Positions 26,110-35,173 of a stretch of DNA of 64,000 nucleotides are shown here, one piece after another. A model generated the notes under the pieces. That model saw only the letters and a program-made list of their open reading frames with translations, was not told the DNA's origin and ran no database searches. Source of the DNA: Flavobacterium granuli (GTDB lineage: Bacteria; Bacteroidota; Bacteroidia; Flavobacteriales; Flavobacteriaceae); contig NZ_FQWO01000006.1 in assembly GCF_900129705.1 (NCBI RefSeq), positions 1 through 64,000 of the forward strand, given 5' to 3'. Both the position numbers and the translations under genes were made by a program. Numbering within the stretch: the stretch's first letter is position 1; every line of letters starts with the position of its first letter.

Positions 26110-27797
26110 TATTGGATACTTTTTAATCTTAATTGGACAGAAACTTTGCCGTTCCATTCATTTTCATCAATACTATACGCCGTTTGAAATGGTTTTTGAT
26201 CACTGGTAAGATCAATTTTGTTTCCTAAGCCAAAACCGATTGCAGGAATTCCTTCGGAACCGTTCTGTTTTAGAAAAAGCTTTAAATGTTCCTCTTCTCC
26301 ACCTATTTTTTTGCCATAACCCGTATCTTTTACATTTTTGGTCAAGAAAACCGGCGTCATGTTTTGTGGGCCAAAAGGTTCAAATTGTTTCAGGATTCGA
26401 ATGAGTTTTGGAGTTATGTCTGAAAAATTGATTTCGGCATCAATCTCGATCTCGGGCGTAAGCAAATCGGGATGAATGGTTTCTTGAACCTGTTTCTCAA
26501 AAGCTTCTTTGAAAATCGAATAATTTTCCTCTTTCAATGTCATTCCGGCAGCATACATGTGTCCGCCAAATTGCTCCAAATGTTGTGAACAGGCTTCGAG
26601 TGCATTATACACATCAAAACCTTTTACGGAACGCGCCGAGGCAGCATATTTGTCGCCACTTTTGGTGAAAACCAGCGTAGGACGGTAGTAGGTTTCAATC
26701 AATCGGGAGGCGACAATACCAATAACGCCTTTGTGCCAATCTTCTTGATAAACCACCGTTGTAAATCGCTCTTGCTCCTGATTTTTTTCAATTTGCTGAA
26801 AAGCCTCTTTGGTTATATGTTTGTCCAGATCTTTTCGGTCTGAGTTGTATTTTTCTATTTCTGATGCAAATTGTTGCGCTTGTTCGAAATCAAATTCGGT
26901 CAACAATTCCACGGCATGAATGCCATGTTTGATACGTCCGGCGGCATTAATTCGGGGAGCGATAATAAAAACGACATCGGTAATATCTAAAGTCTGTTTC
27001 TTTATTTGATGAATCAACGCTTTAATTCCCGGTCTTGGATTACTATTGATTACTTGCAATCCAAAATAAGCCAGCACTCTGTTTTCTCCGGTCATCGGAA
27101 CAAGATCGGCGGCAATGGCGGCGGCAACTAAGTCTAAATAAGGAACTAAATCGGTGATGGTTTGATTTCTGTTCGAACCTAAAGCCTGAATCAGTTTAAA
27201 ACCAATTCCGCAACCACACAATTCGTCATAAGGATAGTTGCAATCCTTTCTTTTGGGGTCTAATACAGCAACGGCTTCGGGCAGTGAGTCTCCAGGTCTG
27301 TGGTGATCACAAATGATAAAATCGATATTTTTGTCTTTGGCGTAAGCCACATGATCAATCGATTTTATACCGCAATCCAGAGCTATGATTAAGGAAAAAC
27401 CATTATCATCGGCAAAGTCAATTCCTTTGAATGAAACGCCATAACCTTCGTCATAACGATCCGGGATATAGGTCGCAACATGGGGATAATAGGTTTTTAA
27501 ATAAGAAGAAACGAGTGAAACTGCGGTGGTTCCATCAACATCATAATCACCAAAAACGAGAATGCGTTCCTGATTTTTAATTGCTTTCTCAATTCGGTCG
27601 ACCGCCTTATTCATGTCTTTCATCAAGTAAGGATCATGTAAATGGTCTAATGAAGGTCTGAAAAAAGCTTTGGCTTGTTCGAATGTTTCAATACCGCGCT
27701 GAACTAATAAAGTAGCCACAAAATCTTCGACATTTAAGGCTTGCGCCAAATGCTTTACTTTGTCTTCGGAAGGTTTGGGTTTAAGGGTCCAGCGCAT
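26109..27797 (-). CDS. recJ: Single-stranded-DNA-specific exonuclease RecJ
   Basis: 562 residues. The DHH-family motifs are present: VFGDYDVDGTTAVSL (motif I), LIIALDCGIKS, FIICDHHRPGDSLPEA (DHH) and, in the DHHA1 part, GVIGIVASRLIETYYRP and QFGGHMYAAGMTL (GGH). The C-terminal OB-type domain follows (GPQNMTPVFLTKNVKDTGYGKKIGG). RecJ is the 5'-3' single-strand exonuclease of RecF recombination and base-excision/mismatch repair. Length is normal. Confidence 0.96.
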   Translation of the reverse strand: MRWTLKPKPSEDKVKHLAQALNVEDFVATLLVQRGIETFEQAKAFFRPSLDHLHDPYLMKDMNKAVDRIEKAIKNQERILVFGDYDVDGTTAVSLVSSYLKTYYPHVATYIPDRYDEGYGVSFKGIDFADDNGFSLIIALDCGIKSIDHVAYAKDKNIDFIICDHHRPGDSLPEAVAVLDPKRKDCNYPYDELCGCGIGFKLIQALGSNRNQTITDLVPYLDLVAAAIAADLVPMTGENRVLAYFGLQVINSNPRPGIKALIHQIKKQTLDITDVVFIIAPRINAAGRIKHGIHAVELLTEFDFEQAQQFASEIEKYNSDRKDLDKHITKEAFQQIEKNQEQERFTTVVYQEDWHKGVIGIVASRLIETYYRPTLVFTKSGDKYAASARSVKGFDVYNALEACSQHLEQFGGHMYAAGMTLKEENYSIFKEAFEKQVQETIHPDLLTPEIEIDAEINFSDITPKLIRILKQFEPFGPQNMTPVFLTKNVKDTGYGKKIGGEEEHLKLFLKQNGSEGIPAIGFGLGNKIDLTSDQKPFQTAYSIDENEWNGKVSVQLRLKSIQ

Positions 27798-27830
27798 TGT
27801 TTTTTGTTTAAAGTTTTATTAGTTGCTATT

Positions 27831-28175
27831 TTATTTCAACTTTAAAGCTTCTCCTTCAAATTTAATTCCGTCCCAGCTGTGAATCATAAAATTTCGAATA
27901 TTTTGATGATCTGTTGCTGTTGGGTTTTTTAAAACATCTTCATAATAATAAGCGCCAAAACAAGCTAAAGTTTCATCTTGAGATAGATTTTGTAATTTGG
28001 CGAAAGCAAATAATTTGCAAGAGCCGGAGTTTTCGCCAGCAGCATTTGCTTGATTTCCGTTTTGAAAAGCAGTTGGTGTAAAAATATAATTTTCTTCAAC
28101 TGTAGCCATGGTGTCAGTAAATGCTATTGTTTCTGGAGTTTGTTTTAGTTTCTCTAAAAAGGCTTCGATTGTCAT
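27831..28175 (-). CDS. HopJ-family (type III effector-like) small protein
   Basis: 114 residues matching the HopJ family pattern: an N-terminal LEKLKQTPETIAFTDTMATVEENYIFTPTAFQNGNQANAAGENSGSCKLFAFA block and a C-terminal GAYYYEDVLKNPTATDHQNIRNFM. The name comes from a Pseudomonas effector, yet homologues are widespread in bacteria without type III secretion, and no secretion genes are near. It is probably a cytoplasmic housekeeping protein of unknown role. It lies between recJ (33 bp) and rsmI (10 bp) in one minus-strand operon. Confidence 0.85.
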   Translation of the reverse strand: MTIEAFLEKLKQTPETIAFTDTMATVEENYIFTPTAFQNGNQANAAGENSGSCKLFAFAKLQNLSQDETLACFGAYYYEDVLKNPTATDHQNIRNFMIHSWDGIKFEGEALKLK

Positions 28176-28185
28176 GTTTTTAGTT

Positions 28186-28902
28186 TTATTCTTCGTCCTT
28201 TGAAAATTTACTTTTCTTAGGTTCTTTTGTTATTGTTTTTCCGGCCACCACAACGACAATTTCTCCGCGTGGAGCCGTTTTCTCAAAGTGAGCCAAAACT
28301 TCTTTGGCGGTTCCTCTTCGGTTTTCTTCGTGTAATTTAGAGAGTTCTCTCGAAACGCAAATTTGTCGGTCTTCGCCAAAATAAGTGATGAATTCAGCCA
28401 AGGTCTTTACTAATTTATGAGGAGAAACATAGAGAATCATCGTTCTGGTTTCTTCGGCAAGTTCTAAGTAACGAGTTTGACGTCCTTTCTTTTCGGGTAA
28501 AAAACCTTCAAAGATAAATTTGTCATTGGGCAGCCCGCTGTTTACCAAAGCAGGGACGAAGGCAGTGGCACCGGGCAGGCATTCAACAGCAATTCCATGT
28601 TCTACGCAAGCACGAGTCAGTAAAAAACCAGGATCAGAAATCGCTGGAGTTCCGGCATCAGAAATTAAAGCGATAGTTTCGCCGCCTTTTAATCGGGAAA
28701 TTAAATTCTCTATCGTTTTGTGCTCGTTGTGCATGTGGTGGCTGTGCATGTGCGTGCCAATTTCGAAATGCTTCAAAAGTTTACCGCTGGTACGGGTGTC
28801 TTCGGCAAGAATCAAGTCGACCTCTTTTAGAATCCGGATGGCTCTAAAGGTCATGTCTTCAAGATTGCCTATTGGCGTGGGAACGATGTATAATTTTGAC
28901 AT
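28186..28902 (-). CDS. rsmI: 16S rRNA (cytidine-1402-2'-O)-methyltransferase
   Basis: 238 residues with the tetrapyrrole-methylase fold: N-terminal LYIVPTPIGNLEDMTFRA, LAEDTRTSGKLLKHF, the SAM-binding ALISDAGTPAISDPGFLL, and PGATAFVPALVNSGL. RsmI 2'-O-methylates C1402 in the decoding centre. Length is slightly short because the C-terminal extension of some RsmI proteins is missing, ending instead in a Lys-rich tail. It follows the 352-residue acidic gene by 33 bp. Confidence 0.94.
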   Translation of the reverse strand: MSKLYIVPTPIGNLEDMTFRAIRILKEVDLILAEDTRTSGKLLKHFEIGTHMHSHHMHNEHKTIENLISRLKGGETIALISDAGTPAISDPGFLLTRACVEHGIAVECLPGATAFVPALVNSGLPNDKFIFEGFLPEKKGRQTRYLELAEETRTMILYVSPHKLVKTLAEFITYFGEDRQICVSRELSKLHEENRRGTAKEVLAHFEKTAPRGEIVVVVAGKTITKEPKKSKFSKDEE

Positions 28903-28935
28903 AAATACGTTGGCGTTGAGCTTCAGCTATTGTTT

Positions 28936-29994
28936 TTAAAGGAATTTTTTTTCTATAATATCCATGAAACGCTCTTCGTAATCGGCTTTTCCTTCCCAGT
29001 TGTTGTAATCCGGTTTTACCATTTCTTCTATGAAATTTCTTGTTTCATAAAAGTTGTCAAACGTAATTAGTTGATTCAGCACGCGGTTGTAATCCTCATT
29101 ACTGTTTCCAAAAAGGTGTTTTACGAACGCAATTTGGTCATTCAGATCAATGTTGATTCCTTTAGCAAGCTTTTCATTTAAAGACAGAGACTTTGGTTCT
29201 GCCTTTTCAGATTTGTTTTCAATAATTTGATCTGCAACTTTTTGTTCCAAAACAGTTTCTTTCACTGGTTCAAAGACAGGTGTTGGAGCAGCAGCAGGCA
29301 CATCATCCACTTTTACAAAAAGAGTGTTGTTGTAATTTCCGCCTAATATATCTTCAAATGAGATTTGTACCGCCTCCGGTTTTGCAGGAGTTTTTATTTC
29401 TTCTGATACTTCAAAAGTGGAATTAACTTCTGCGGGAGTTTCTTCAATTATTTCGTCTTCTTTTTCAGTATCTTCATCCGTTTCATCAGCAAGAAGGCTC
29501 TCTTCATTTGATAATTCTACGGCATCTATTTCTTCATCGTTGTCGATTGTTTTGTCAATATTTTTCTTTTCTTTCGCTAAAGTTTCTTCGGTATCTAAAG
29601 GTTTTTTCGAGCTGTCTGCTTCAATAGCTTCTTCTGTCGGAACTTCTTCTTTTTCAATTTCCAGATCTCTTTCCTTCATTTCGGCTACAACGGCCTCTTT
29701 TTCGAAAGTTTCTTCGATTGGAGCTTCAGGAGCCAAATTGATTTCGGGAGTTTCAATAGTAGCTACAACAATTTCGGATTCATTGTCATAAAAAGATTCG
29801 ATTTCTTTTTCAATTTCGGCATAGCCAATGGTAGGTTTTACTTCGCCATAATGCGCGTCCACAAAACGTAAGACAGACAGTTTTTCATATAATTTTTGAG
29901 TTTCCAAATACAATTGGTTGATGTCAGATTTATTCTTAAGTTGTAATATTCTGTGTGCAATGCTGATTAAATCGGCTTCCAATTTTTTTTTCAT
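28936..29994 (-). CDS. Acidic low-complexity protein with conserved ends, unknown
   Basis: 352 residues. About 80 N-terminal residues look folded (ISIAHRILQLKNKSDINQLYLETQKLYEKLSVLRFV), then roughly 190 residues are Glu/Asp/Thr/Ser-rich and likely disordered. The last ~75 residues are again structured (IDLNDQIAFVKHLFGNSNEDYNRVLNQL... ending EERFMDIIEKKFL). No signal peptide or membrane helix, so cytoplasmic. I do not recognise a named family. Two conserved ends linked by an acidic tether suggest a scaffold or adaptor, which is inference. Confidence 0.78.
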   Translation of the reverse strand: MKKKLEADLISIAHRILQLKNKSDINQLYLETQKLYEKLSVLRFVDAHYGEVKPTIGYAEIEKEIESFYDNESEIVVATIETPEINLAPEAPIEETFEKEAVVAEMKERDLEIEKEEVPTEEAIEADSSKKPLDTEETLAKEKKNIDKTIDNDEEIDAVELSNEESLLADETDEDTEKEDEIIEETPAEVNSTFEVSEEIKTPAKPEAVQISFEDILGGNYNNTLFVKVDDVPAAAPTPVFEPVKETVLEQKVADQIIENKSEKAEPKSLSLNEKLAKGINIDLNDQIAFVKHLFGNSNEDYNRVLNQLITFDNFYETRNFIEEMVKPDYNNWEGKADYEERFMDIIEKKFL

Positions 29995-30128
29995 AACGTT
30001 TAAATTATAGTATCTATGGTGTATTTCTTTGTTGTTCTGTATTATGCGTAAGGAAGTGAGATTCCTTTGGAGGCAACATTTAATTTTTAATTAAGTCTCC
30101 ACAAATCTTCGAATTGATAAAAATTTTC

Positions 30129-30136
30129 TACTTTTG
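30129..30136 (+). promoter_or_regulatory. Candidate -7 box for tdk
   Basis: TACTTTTG fits TAnnTTTG on the plus strand and would give a leader of about 85 nt before tdk. No well-spaced TTG is seen, so the call is weak. The surrounding 230-bp gap (29995-30224) holds no other clear feature. Confidence 0.4.
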
Positions 30137-30224
30137 AGACCATGTAAAAGTATAAAATCCTAGTCGGTTTATTACAGTACAAAGTAATAAAAACTATTCA
30201 TTTTTTAAGTTAGAAAAATACAAA

Positions 30225-30821
30225 ATGTTTCTCGAAAATACAGTAAATCACAAAGAGCAATTTGGCTGGATAGAAGTCATTTGCGGTTCGATGTTTTCGG
30301 GTAAAACCGAAGAATTAATCCGACGACTGAAAAGAGCCCAGTTTGCCAAGCAAAAAGTGGAAATTTTCAAGCCAGAAATTGATACCCGTTATCACGATGA
30401 TATGGTGGTGTCGCATGATGCCAATGAAATTCGTTCTACGGCAGTTCCTGCGGCGGCTAATATTGCCATTTTGGCCCAAGGTTGTGATGTGGTTGGGATT
30501 GACGAGGCACAGTTTTTTGACGATGAGATTATAAGAGTTTGCAACGATCTGGCCAATCAGGGAATTCGCGTAATTGTGGCGGGATTGGATATGGACTTCA
30601 AAGGAAATCCTTTCGGTCCCATGCCTGCATTGATGGCCACTGCCGAATATGTGACCAAGGTCCACGCCGTGTGCACGCGCACCGGAAATTTGGCCAATTA
30701 TAGTTTTAGAAAAACCGACAATGATAAACTCGTCATGCTGGGTGAAACCGAAGAATACGAGCCATTGAGTCGTGCCGCTTTTTATCATGCGATGCGAAAA
30801 GATCAGGAGGGAAAGAAGTAA
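30225..30821 (+). CDS. tdk: Thymidine kinase (type II)
   Basis: 198 residues. Walker A is GSMFSGKTEELIRRLKRA, Walker B-like GCDVVGIDEAQFFDDEI, and the substrate region VIVAGLDMDFKGNPFGPMPALMA is intact. The lasso-domain cysteines that bind structural zinc in most type II kinases are mostly absent: AVCTRTGNLANYSF has one Cys where a CxxC is usual, and the C-terminal CRxC is replaced by YEPLSRAAFYHAM. The enzyme phosphorylates thymidine from ATP in the salvage pathway. It is monocistronic and convergent with rpoN. Confidence 0.95.
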   Translation: MFLENTVNHKEQFGWIEVICGSMFSGKTEELIRRLKRAQFAKQKVEIFKPEIDTRYHDDMVVSHDANEIRSTAVPAAANIAILAQGCDVVGIDEAQFFDDEIIRVCNDLANQGIRVIVAGLDMDFKGNPFGPMPALMATAEYVTKVHAVCTRTGNLANYSFRKTDNDKLVMLGETEEYEPLSRAAFYHAMRKDQEGKK

Positions 30822-30838
30822 TTCATAAAATGAAATAT

Positions 30839-30872
30839 AAAAAAAGGAAAGACATTGTTTTTCCTTTTTTTA
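30839..30872. terminator. Terminator after tdk
   Basis: An A/T-rich stem AAAAAAGGAAA / TTTCCTTTTTT with an 8-10 nt loop lies about 18 bp after the tdk stop. Confidence 0.75.
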
Positions 30873-30884
30873 TAAAAGCTAAAA

Positions 30885-30945
30885 AACCATTAAGAGATTT
30901 AGAAAATTAAGTCAAAACTTAATGAATCTCAATCTCTTAATGGTT
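30885..30945. repeat. 15-bp perfect inverted repeat between tdk and rpoN
   Basis: AACCATTAAGAGATT (30885-30899) and its exact reverse complement (30931-30945) flank a 31-nt spacer that itself contains the smaller hairpin ATTAAGT-CAAA-ACTTAAT. It is probably the rpoN-side terminator of this convergent pair. Confidence 0.7.
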
Positions 30946-30971
30946 GTAAAAATTTTGACAAAGACGTAAAA

Positions 30972-32438
30972 CTATATCTTCTTTCTCATTCTCGCCACAG
31001 GAATATCCAGTTGTTCTCTGTATTTAGCAATGGTTCTTCTGGCAATAGGATAGCCTTTTTCTTTTAGCAGTTCAGCTAGTTGATCGTCAGGAAGTGGTTT
31101 TTTCTTGTCTTCGTCTTCTATGATGTTTTGAAGAATTTTCTTGATTTCCAACGTAGAGACATCTTCGCCTTGATCGTTTTTCATTGCTTCCGAAAAGAAT
31201 TCTTTTATCAATTTCGTTCCATAAGGTGTTTCCACATATTTACTGTTGGCCACTCGGGAAACCGTAGAAATATCCAGTCCAACAAGATCGGCTATGTCTT
31301 TCAGGATCATCGGTTTCAACTTGGTTTCGTCGCCGTCTAAAAAGTATTCTTCCTGATAATGCATAATGGCATTCATGGTTACAAAAAGTGTTTCCTGACG
31401 TTGACGTATTGCGTCGATAAACCATTTTGCCGAATCCAGTTTTTGCTTTATAAACTGTACAGCGTCTTTTTGTGCTGAAGATTTGTCTTTAGAATCCTTA
31501 TAGGTTTGCATCATTTCCTGATAGTCTTTAGAGACATGCAGCGAAGGCGCATTCCTTCCGTTCAAAGTTAATTCCAGTTCGCCGTCAACAATTCGAATGG
31601 CAAAATCGGGAACCACATTTTCAGTTACTTTATTGTTTCCGCTAAAAGCGCCACCTGGTTTTGGATTGAGTTTTTCGATTTCATGAATCGCTTTTTTAAG
31701 CTGTTCATTCGAAATATTATATTTTTGAATGAGTTTGTCGTAATGCTTTTTTGTGAAAGCATCAAACTGATTTTCGATAATATCGGTTGCCAATGCTACA
31801 GATTCAGTAGGCGTTTTGTGTTTCAATTGCAGCAACAAACATTCCTGTAAATCGCGTGCGCCCACACCCGAAGGTTCCAGTTCGTGGATAACATGGAGCA
31901 TTCTTTCTACCGTAGCTTCATCAGTATAGATTGCTTGGGTAAAAGCCATGTCGTCAACTATGTCTGGAATGCTTCTGCGGATGTAACCCATGTCATCAAT
32001 ACTTCCTACCAGGAATTCGGCGATATCACGCTCTGCATCGCTAAGGATAAAGGTATTTAATTGATTGATTAAATCCTGATGAAAACTGATAGGAGCTGCT
32101 AGCGGAGATTCATGATTTTCGTCATCATCGCTGTAATTGTTGGCTTGTGTTTTGTAATCAGGCGTATCATCACTACTTAAATACTCGTCAATATTGATGT
32201 CATCGGCTTCAATTCGATCTGATTCGGCATCATCATAATCATCGTAATCTTCGTTCTCAAACTCGTCTTTTTCGTAATCATCTTCTTCTTTTCCTGCTTC
32301 TAGAGCCGGATTTTCATTCATCTCTTCAATCAAACGCTGTTCAAAGGCTTGCGTGGGCAATTGAATTAACTTCATCAGCTGAATTTGCTGCGGAGATAAT
32401 TTCTGGGATAATTTTAAATTTAAGAATTGCTTTAGCAT
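30972..32438 (-). CDS. rpoN: RNA polymerase sigma-54 factor
   Basis: 488 residues. The N-terminal activator-interacting region is Gln/Leu-rich (FLNLKLSQKLSPQQIQLMKLIQLPTQAFEQRL), followed by an acidic region II (about residues 50-110, DDYDDAESDR type), the core-binding domain (LVGSIDDMGYIRRSIPDI), the HTH region (DIADLVGLDISTVSRVANSKYVETPYG), and the C-terminal RpoN box IARRTIAKYREQLDIPVA. It directs transcription of sigma-54 promoters with AAA+ activators. A lone gene here; asnS lies upstream in the same direction, 88 bp away. Confidence 0.97.
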   Translation of the reverse strand: MLKQFLNLKLSQKLSPQQIQLMKLIQLPTQAFEQRLIEEMNENPALEAGKEEDDYEKDEFENEDYDDYDDAESDRIEADDINIDEYLSSDDTPDYKTQANNYSDDDENHESPLAAPISFHQDLINQLNTFILSDAERDIAEFLVGSIDDMGYIRRSIPDIVDDMAFTQAIYTDEATVERMLHVIHELEPSGVGARDLQECLLLQLKHKTPTESVALATDIIENQFDAFTKKHYDKLIQKYNISNEQLKKAIHEIEKLNPKPGGAFSGNNKVTENVVPDFAIRIVDGELELTLNGRNAPSLHVSKDYQEMMQTYKDSKDKSSAQKDAVQFIKQKLDSAKWFIDAIRQRQETLFVTMNAIMHYQEEYFLDGDETKLKPMILKDIADLVGLDISTVSRVANSKYVETPYGTKLIKEFFSEAMKNDQGEDVSTLEIKKILQNIIEDEDKKKPLPDDQLAELLKEKGYPIARRTIAKYREQLDIPVARMRKKI

Positions 32439-32465
32439 TTATGTTTTTTGTTGTTTTAGTTTAAT

Positions 32466-32520
32466 GTTTCAAGTTTCAGGCTGCAGAATATTAGGCAACC
32501 TGAAACTTAAAACCTGAAAC
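32466..32520. repeat. Inverted repeat array between asnS and rpoN
   Basis: GTTTCAAGTTTCAGG (32466-32480) is matched on the other strand by CCTGAAACTTAAAACCTGAAAC (32499-32520). The units repeat with a period near 7-8 bp and form an imperfect stem around a ~18-nt centre. It lies 6 bp past the asnS stop. Confidence 0.65.
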
Positions 32521-32526
32521 AATTTT

Positions 32527-33960
32527 TTAAAATTCAGCACTTCCCGGGGTTCTTGGGAAAGGAATTACGTCACGGATGTTTGTCATTCCGGTTACGAAAA
32601 GAACCAATCTTTCGAATCCAAGTCCGAAACCGGAGTGAACGGCGCTACCGAATCTTCGGGTATCTAAATACCACCATAATTCTTCTTCGTCAATTCCCAG
32701 AGTTTTCATTTTTTCGACCAAGACGTCAAAACGTTCCTCTCTTTGAGAACCGCCCACAATTTCTCCAATTCCGGGGAAAAGGATATCCATGGCACGAACT
32801 GTTTTTCCGTCTTCGTTCAAACGCATATAGAATGCTTTGATATTAGCTGGATAATCAAACAGGATTACCGGACATTTAAAATGTTTTTCTACTAAATAAC
32901 GCTCGTGCTCTGATTGTAAATCAGCGCCCCATTCGTTAATGATATAGTTGAATTTTTTCTTTTTATTTGGCGTTGAATTTCTTAAAATGTCAATTGCTTC
33001 GGTATAAGAAACGCGCTTAAAGTTGTTTTCTAAGACGAAGTTTAATTTCTCCAATAAAGCCATTTCGCTTCTTTCAGCCTGTGGTTTTGATTTTTCTTCT
33101 TCCAATAATCTTCCTTCCAGGAATTTCAAATCGTCCTGACATTTCTCCATCGTGTATTTAATCACGTATTGGATAAAATCTTCGGCCAAGTCCATGTTGT
33201 CGTTCAAATCGTTGAAAGCTACTTCCGGCTCAATCATCCAAAATTCAGCCAAGTGACGCGAAGTATTGGAGTTTTCAGCTCTAAAAGTGGGTCCAAAAGT
33301 ATAAATCTGACCCAAAGCCATTGCAAAAGTTTCTCCTTCTAATTGTCCCGAAACCGTTAAGTTAGTCTCTTTTCCAAAGAAATCTTCTTTGTAATCTACC
33401 TTTCCGTCTTCGGTTCTTGGCGTGTTGTCAAATGGCAAAGCGGTAACTTTAAACATTTCACCCGCACCTTCGGCATCCGATCCGGTAATGATTGGCGTAT
33501 TTACATACACAAAACCTTTTTGTTGAAAATAACTATGCACTGCATAAGACAAAACCGAGCGTACTCTCATGATGGCGCCAAAAGCGTTGGTACGCACGCG
33601 CAAATGCGCATTTTCACGCAAGAATTCCAAGGAGTGTTTCTTTGGTTGCATCGGGAATTTCTCCGCATCTGAGTCGCCAAGGATTTCCAGTTTTGTAACC
33701 TGAATCTCAAATTTTTGTCCGGCACCTTTGCTTTCAACCAAGTTTCCTGTTACCGAAACCGCAGCCCCCGTTGTGATTCTTTTTAGCGTTTCATCGGCGG
33801 TGTTTTCAAAATCGACAACACATTGTATATTATTGATGGTAGAACCATCGTTTAAAGCGATAAATTGATTGTTTCTAAAAGTGCGCACCCATCCTTTTGC
33901 ATTTACTTCATGAAGCGTCGTGGTACTGTTCAGTAAGTCTTTAACCCTTGTATGTCTCAT
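32527..33960 (-). CDS. asnS: Asparagine-tRNA ligase
   Basis: 477 residues from ATG 33960 ([11 protein letters not shown]); 22 further in-frame codons upstream overlap the promoter and are not expected in the protein. The N-terminal OB-fold anticodon-binding domain ([19 protein letters not shown]) leads to the class II core with [21 protein letters not shown] (motif 2) and [30 protein letters not shown] (motif 3). The final PRTPGSAEF is typical of AsnRS, separating it from AspRS. Length is normal. Confidence 0.97.
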   Translation of the reverse strand: MRHTRVKDLLNSTTTLHEVNAKGWVRTFRNNQFIALNDGSTINNIQCVVDFENTADETLKRITTGAAVSVTGNLVESKGAGQKFEIQVTKLEILGDSDAEKFPMQPKKHSLEFLRENAHLRVRTNAFGAIMRVRSVLSYAVHSYFQQKGFVYVNTPIITGSDAEGAGEMFKVTALPFDNTPRTEDGKVDYKEDFFGKETNLTVSGQLEGETFAMALGQIYTFGPTFRAENSNTSRHLAEFWMIEPEVAFNDLNDNMDLAEDFIQYVIKYTMEKCQDDLKFLEGRLLEEEKSKPQAERSEMALLEKLNFVLENNFKRVSYTEAIDILRNSTPNKKKKFNYIINEWGADLQSEHERYLVEKHFKCPVILFDYPANIKAFYMRLNEDGKTVRAMDILFPGIGEIVGGSQREERFDVLVEKMKTLGIDEEELWWYLDTRRFGSAVHSGFGLGFERLVLFVTGMTNIRDVIPFPRTPGSAEF

Positions 33961-34023
33961 TTTTATTTTAGATTTTTTGCGATTCCATTTGCAATAGCAA
34001 TAGGTATCAAGTAATACTAAATG

Positions 34024-34031
34024 CAAATATA
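34024..34031 (-). promoter_or_regulatory. -7 box of asnS
   Basis: CAAATATA on the plus strand is TATATTTG on the minus strand, an exact TAnnTTTG. The leader would be about 57 nt. The -33 position coincides with the outer edge of the inverted repeat at 34049. Confidence 0.65.
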
Positions 34032-34048
34032 ATTGATTTGAAGTTATT

Positions 34049-34133
34049 TTTCAGAAGCTAATTCCCGCTATTCGCTATATCTTTTACTTTTTAAAGGAAA
34101 AAGTAAAAGGATGCCGCTGCTATCGGGGCTAGA
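34049..34133 (+). repeat. Structured repeat, left copy, around the lone gene at 34.2-35.0 kb
   Basis: The copy reads TTTCAGAAGCTAATTCCCGC at its outer edge, then a 12-bp perfect stem CTTTTACTTTTT (34081-34092) / AAAAAGTAAAAG (34098-34109) with a 5-nt loop, then ATCGGGGCTAG. The outer parts can also pair (AGC and TCCCG with CGGGG and GCT). It is homologous, in inverted orientation, to the copy at 35174-35262, with different but still perfectly paired inner stems. Confidence 0.8.
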
Positions 34134-34242
34134 GAATAGTGGAATTAGGATTTTTTAAAGAAAATCTATCTTAAACAATAAGAGCTATCTTATTTGTAAG
34201 ATTATTTCATTATTTTTATAATGCTTTAAAATTAATAAGTAA

Positions 34243-35004
34243 ATGAAAAAAAATAAAATTTTCTTTATAATACTAATTGTATTTGCTTTTCAATTAATTC
34301 ATAGTCAAAATCCAACTGCTTATGAGTTTCAATGGCAGAAGGAGCCAAATCCAGAGTTAATTTTAGATAAAGATTATTTTTTACTTGGAACTTTGTCAGA
34401 CTATTTAGGTAGGGAGAAAACGTATAAAAATGATGATTTTGTTGATAATTATTACAAAGGAGGAACTTCATTAATGTCATATATTATGAAAATTTATAGT
34501 GATGAATCCCCTGAATTTGTTGTTGAAAAAAATCAATATCCATATAATAGTGTACAAGATATATTAAGATCAAAAAAAATATCTAAAAAGATGAATTCTT
34601 TTTATGATTTTAAGCATGAGGGAGGATTTAAGTATTTTTTAGATCCTAAAGACAAAGAATGGAGGAAAAAGCAGGATGATTATTATAAAAGTACTGAGCC
34701 AAAAGATACTGTTTATGTTGGAACAATGAAGGCTAATTTGTTTAAAACCAACGTACAAAAAATTTCATTTATCATTGGAGCTTATTCTCGTTATGGAGAG
34801 CAAAAAGAAACTAGGTATTGCATTAGTTTGTATAATTCAGTTAGTAAATATGAATATTGTATTGCAATATTAAAACAATTAAAATGCACGAATATAGAAA
34901 AGAAAATAACAGATAATAATATTCCAACCAATAAACTAGTCTATTTCAAACCGAGTCGTGAATTAAAAAAATATCTGGACGCATATAAATTTTTAAGATT
35001 ATGA
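34243..35004 (+). CDS. Secreted protein of unknown function
   Basis: 253 residues with a signal peptide (MKKNKIFFIILIVFAFQLIHSQ) and no lipobox. The mature part is rich in Lys, Tyr and Asn, begins NPTAYEFQWQKEPNPELIL, and has no recognised domain; FIIGAYSRYGEQKETRYCISLYN suggests beta strands. The DNA is visibly more AT-rich than its neighbours. The gene stands alone on the plus strand between two minus-strand housekeeping genes and is framed by two inverted copies of one structured repeat, so it may have arrived separately. No function is offered. Confidence 0.75.
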   Translation: MKKNKIFFIILIVFAFQLIHSQNPTAYEFQWQKEPNPELILDKDYFLLGTLSDYLGREKTYKNDDFVDNYYKGGTSLMSYIMKIYSDESPEFVVEKNQYPYNSVQDILRSKKISKKMNSFYDFKHEGGFKYFLDPKDKEWRKKQDDYYKSTEPKDTVYVGTMKANLFKTNVQKISFIIGAYSRYGEQKETRYCISLYNSVSKYEYCIAILKQLKCTNIEKKITDNNIPTNKLVYFKPSRELKKYLDAYKFLRL

Positions 35005-35088
35005 TGAGTAACCATATCCGTCGGCAAAATATTTAACCATTTACAATTTCGAAAAAAGAAAGGTTTTATAACGCTTAAGCATTTTTTA

Positions 35089-35117
35089 TGAGATTCCTCC
35101 TTCGTCGGAAGGACAAG
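35089..35117. repeat. Degenerate half of the TCGTCGAAATGAC palindromic repeat
   Basis: GAGATTCCTCCTTCGTCGGA followed by AGGACAAG resembles the right arm of the palindromic repeat at 52784-52857 (TTCTTCTTCGTCGAAATGAC, then AAAG) with several substitutions. It also forms the small hairpin TCCTTC-GTC-GGAAGGA. It lies inside the segment bounded by the inverted structured repeats. Confidence 0.5.
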
Positions 35118-35173
35118 TTAACGGATAAGATTCGTATAAATAGTTGTCTAAAGAGTTTAGTTTGCACAATTCC

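Noticed and set aside
27831..28175. Evidence for a type III secretion system
   Set aside because: Only a HopJ-named protein is present; no secretion apparatus gene lies in the window.
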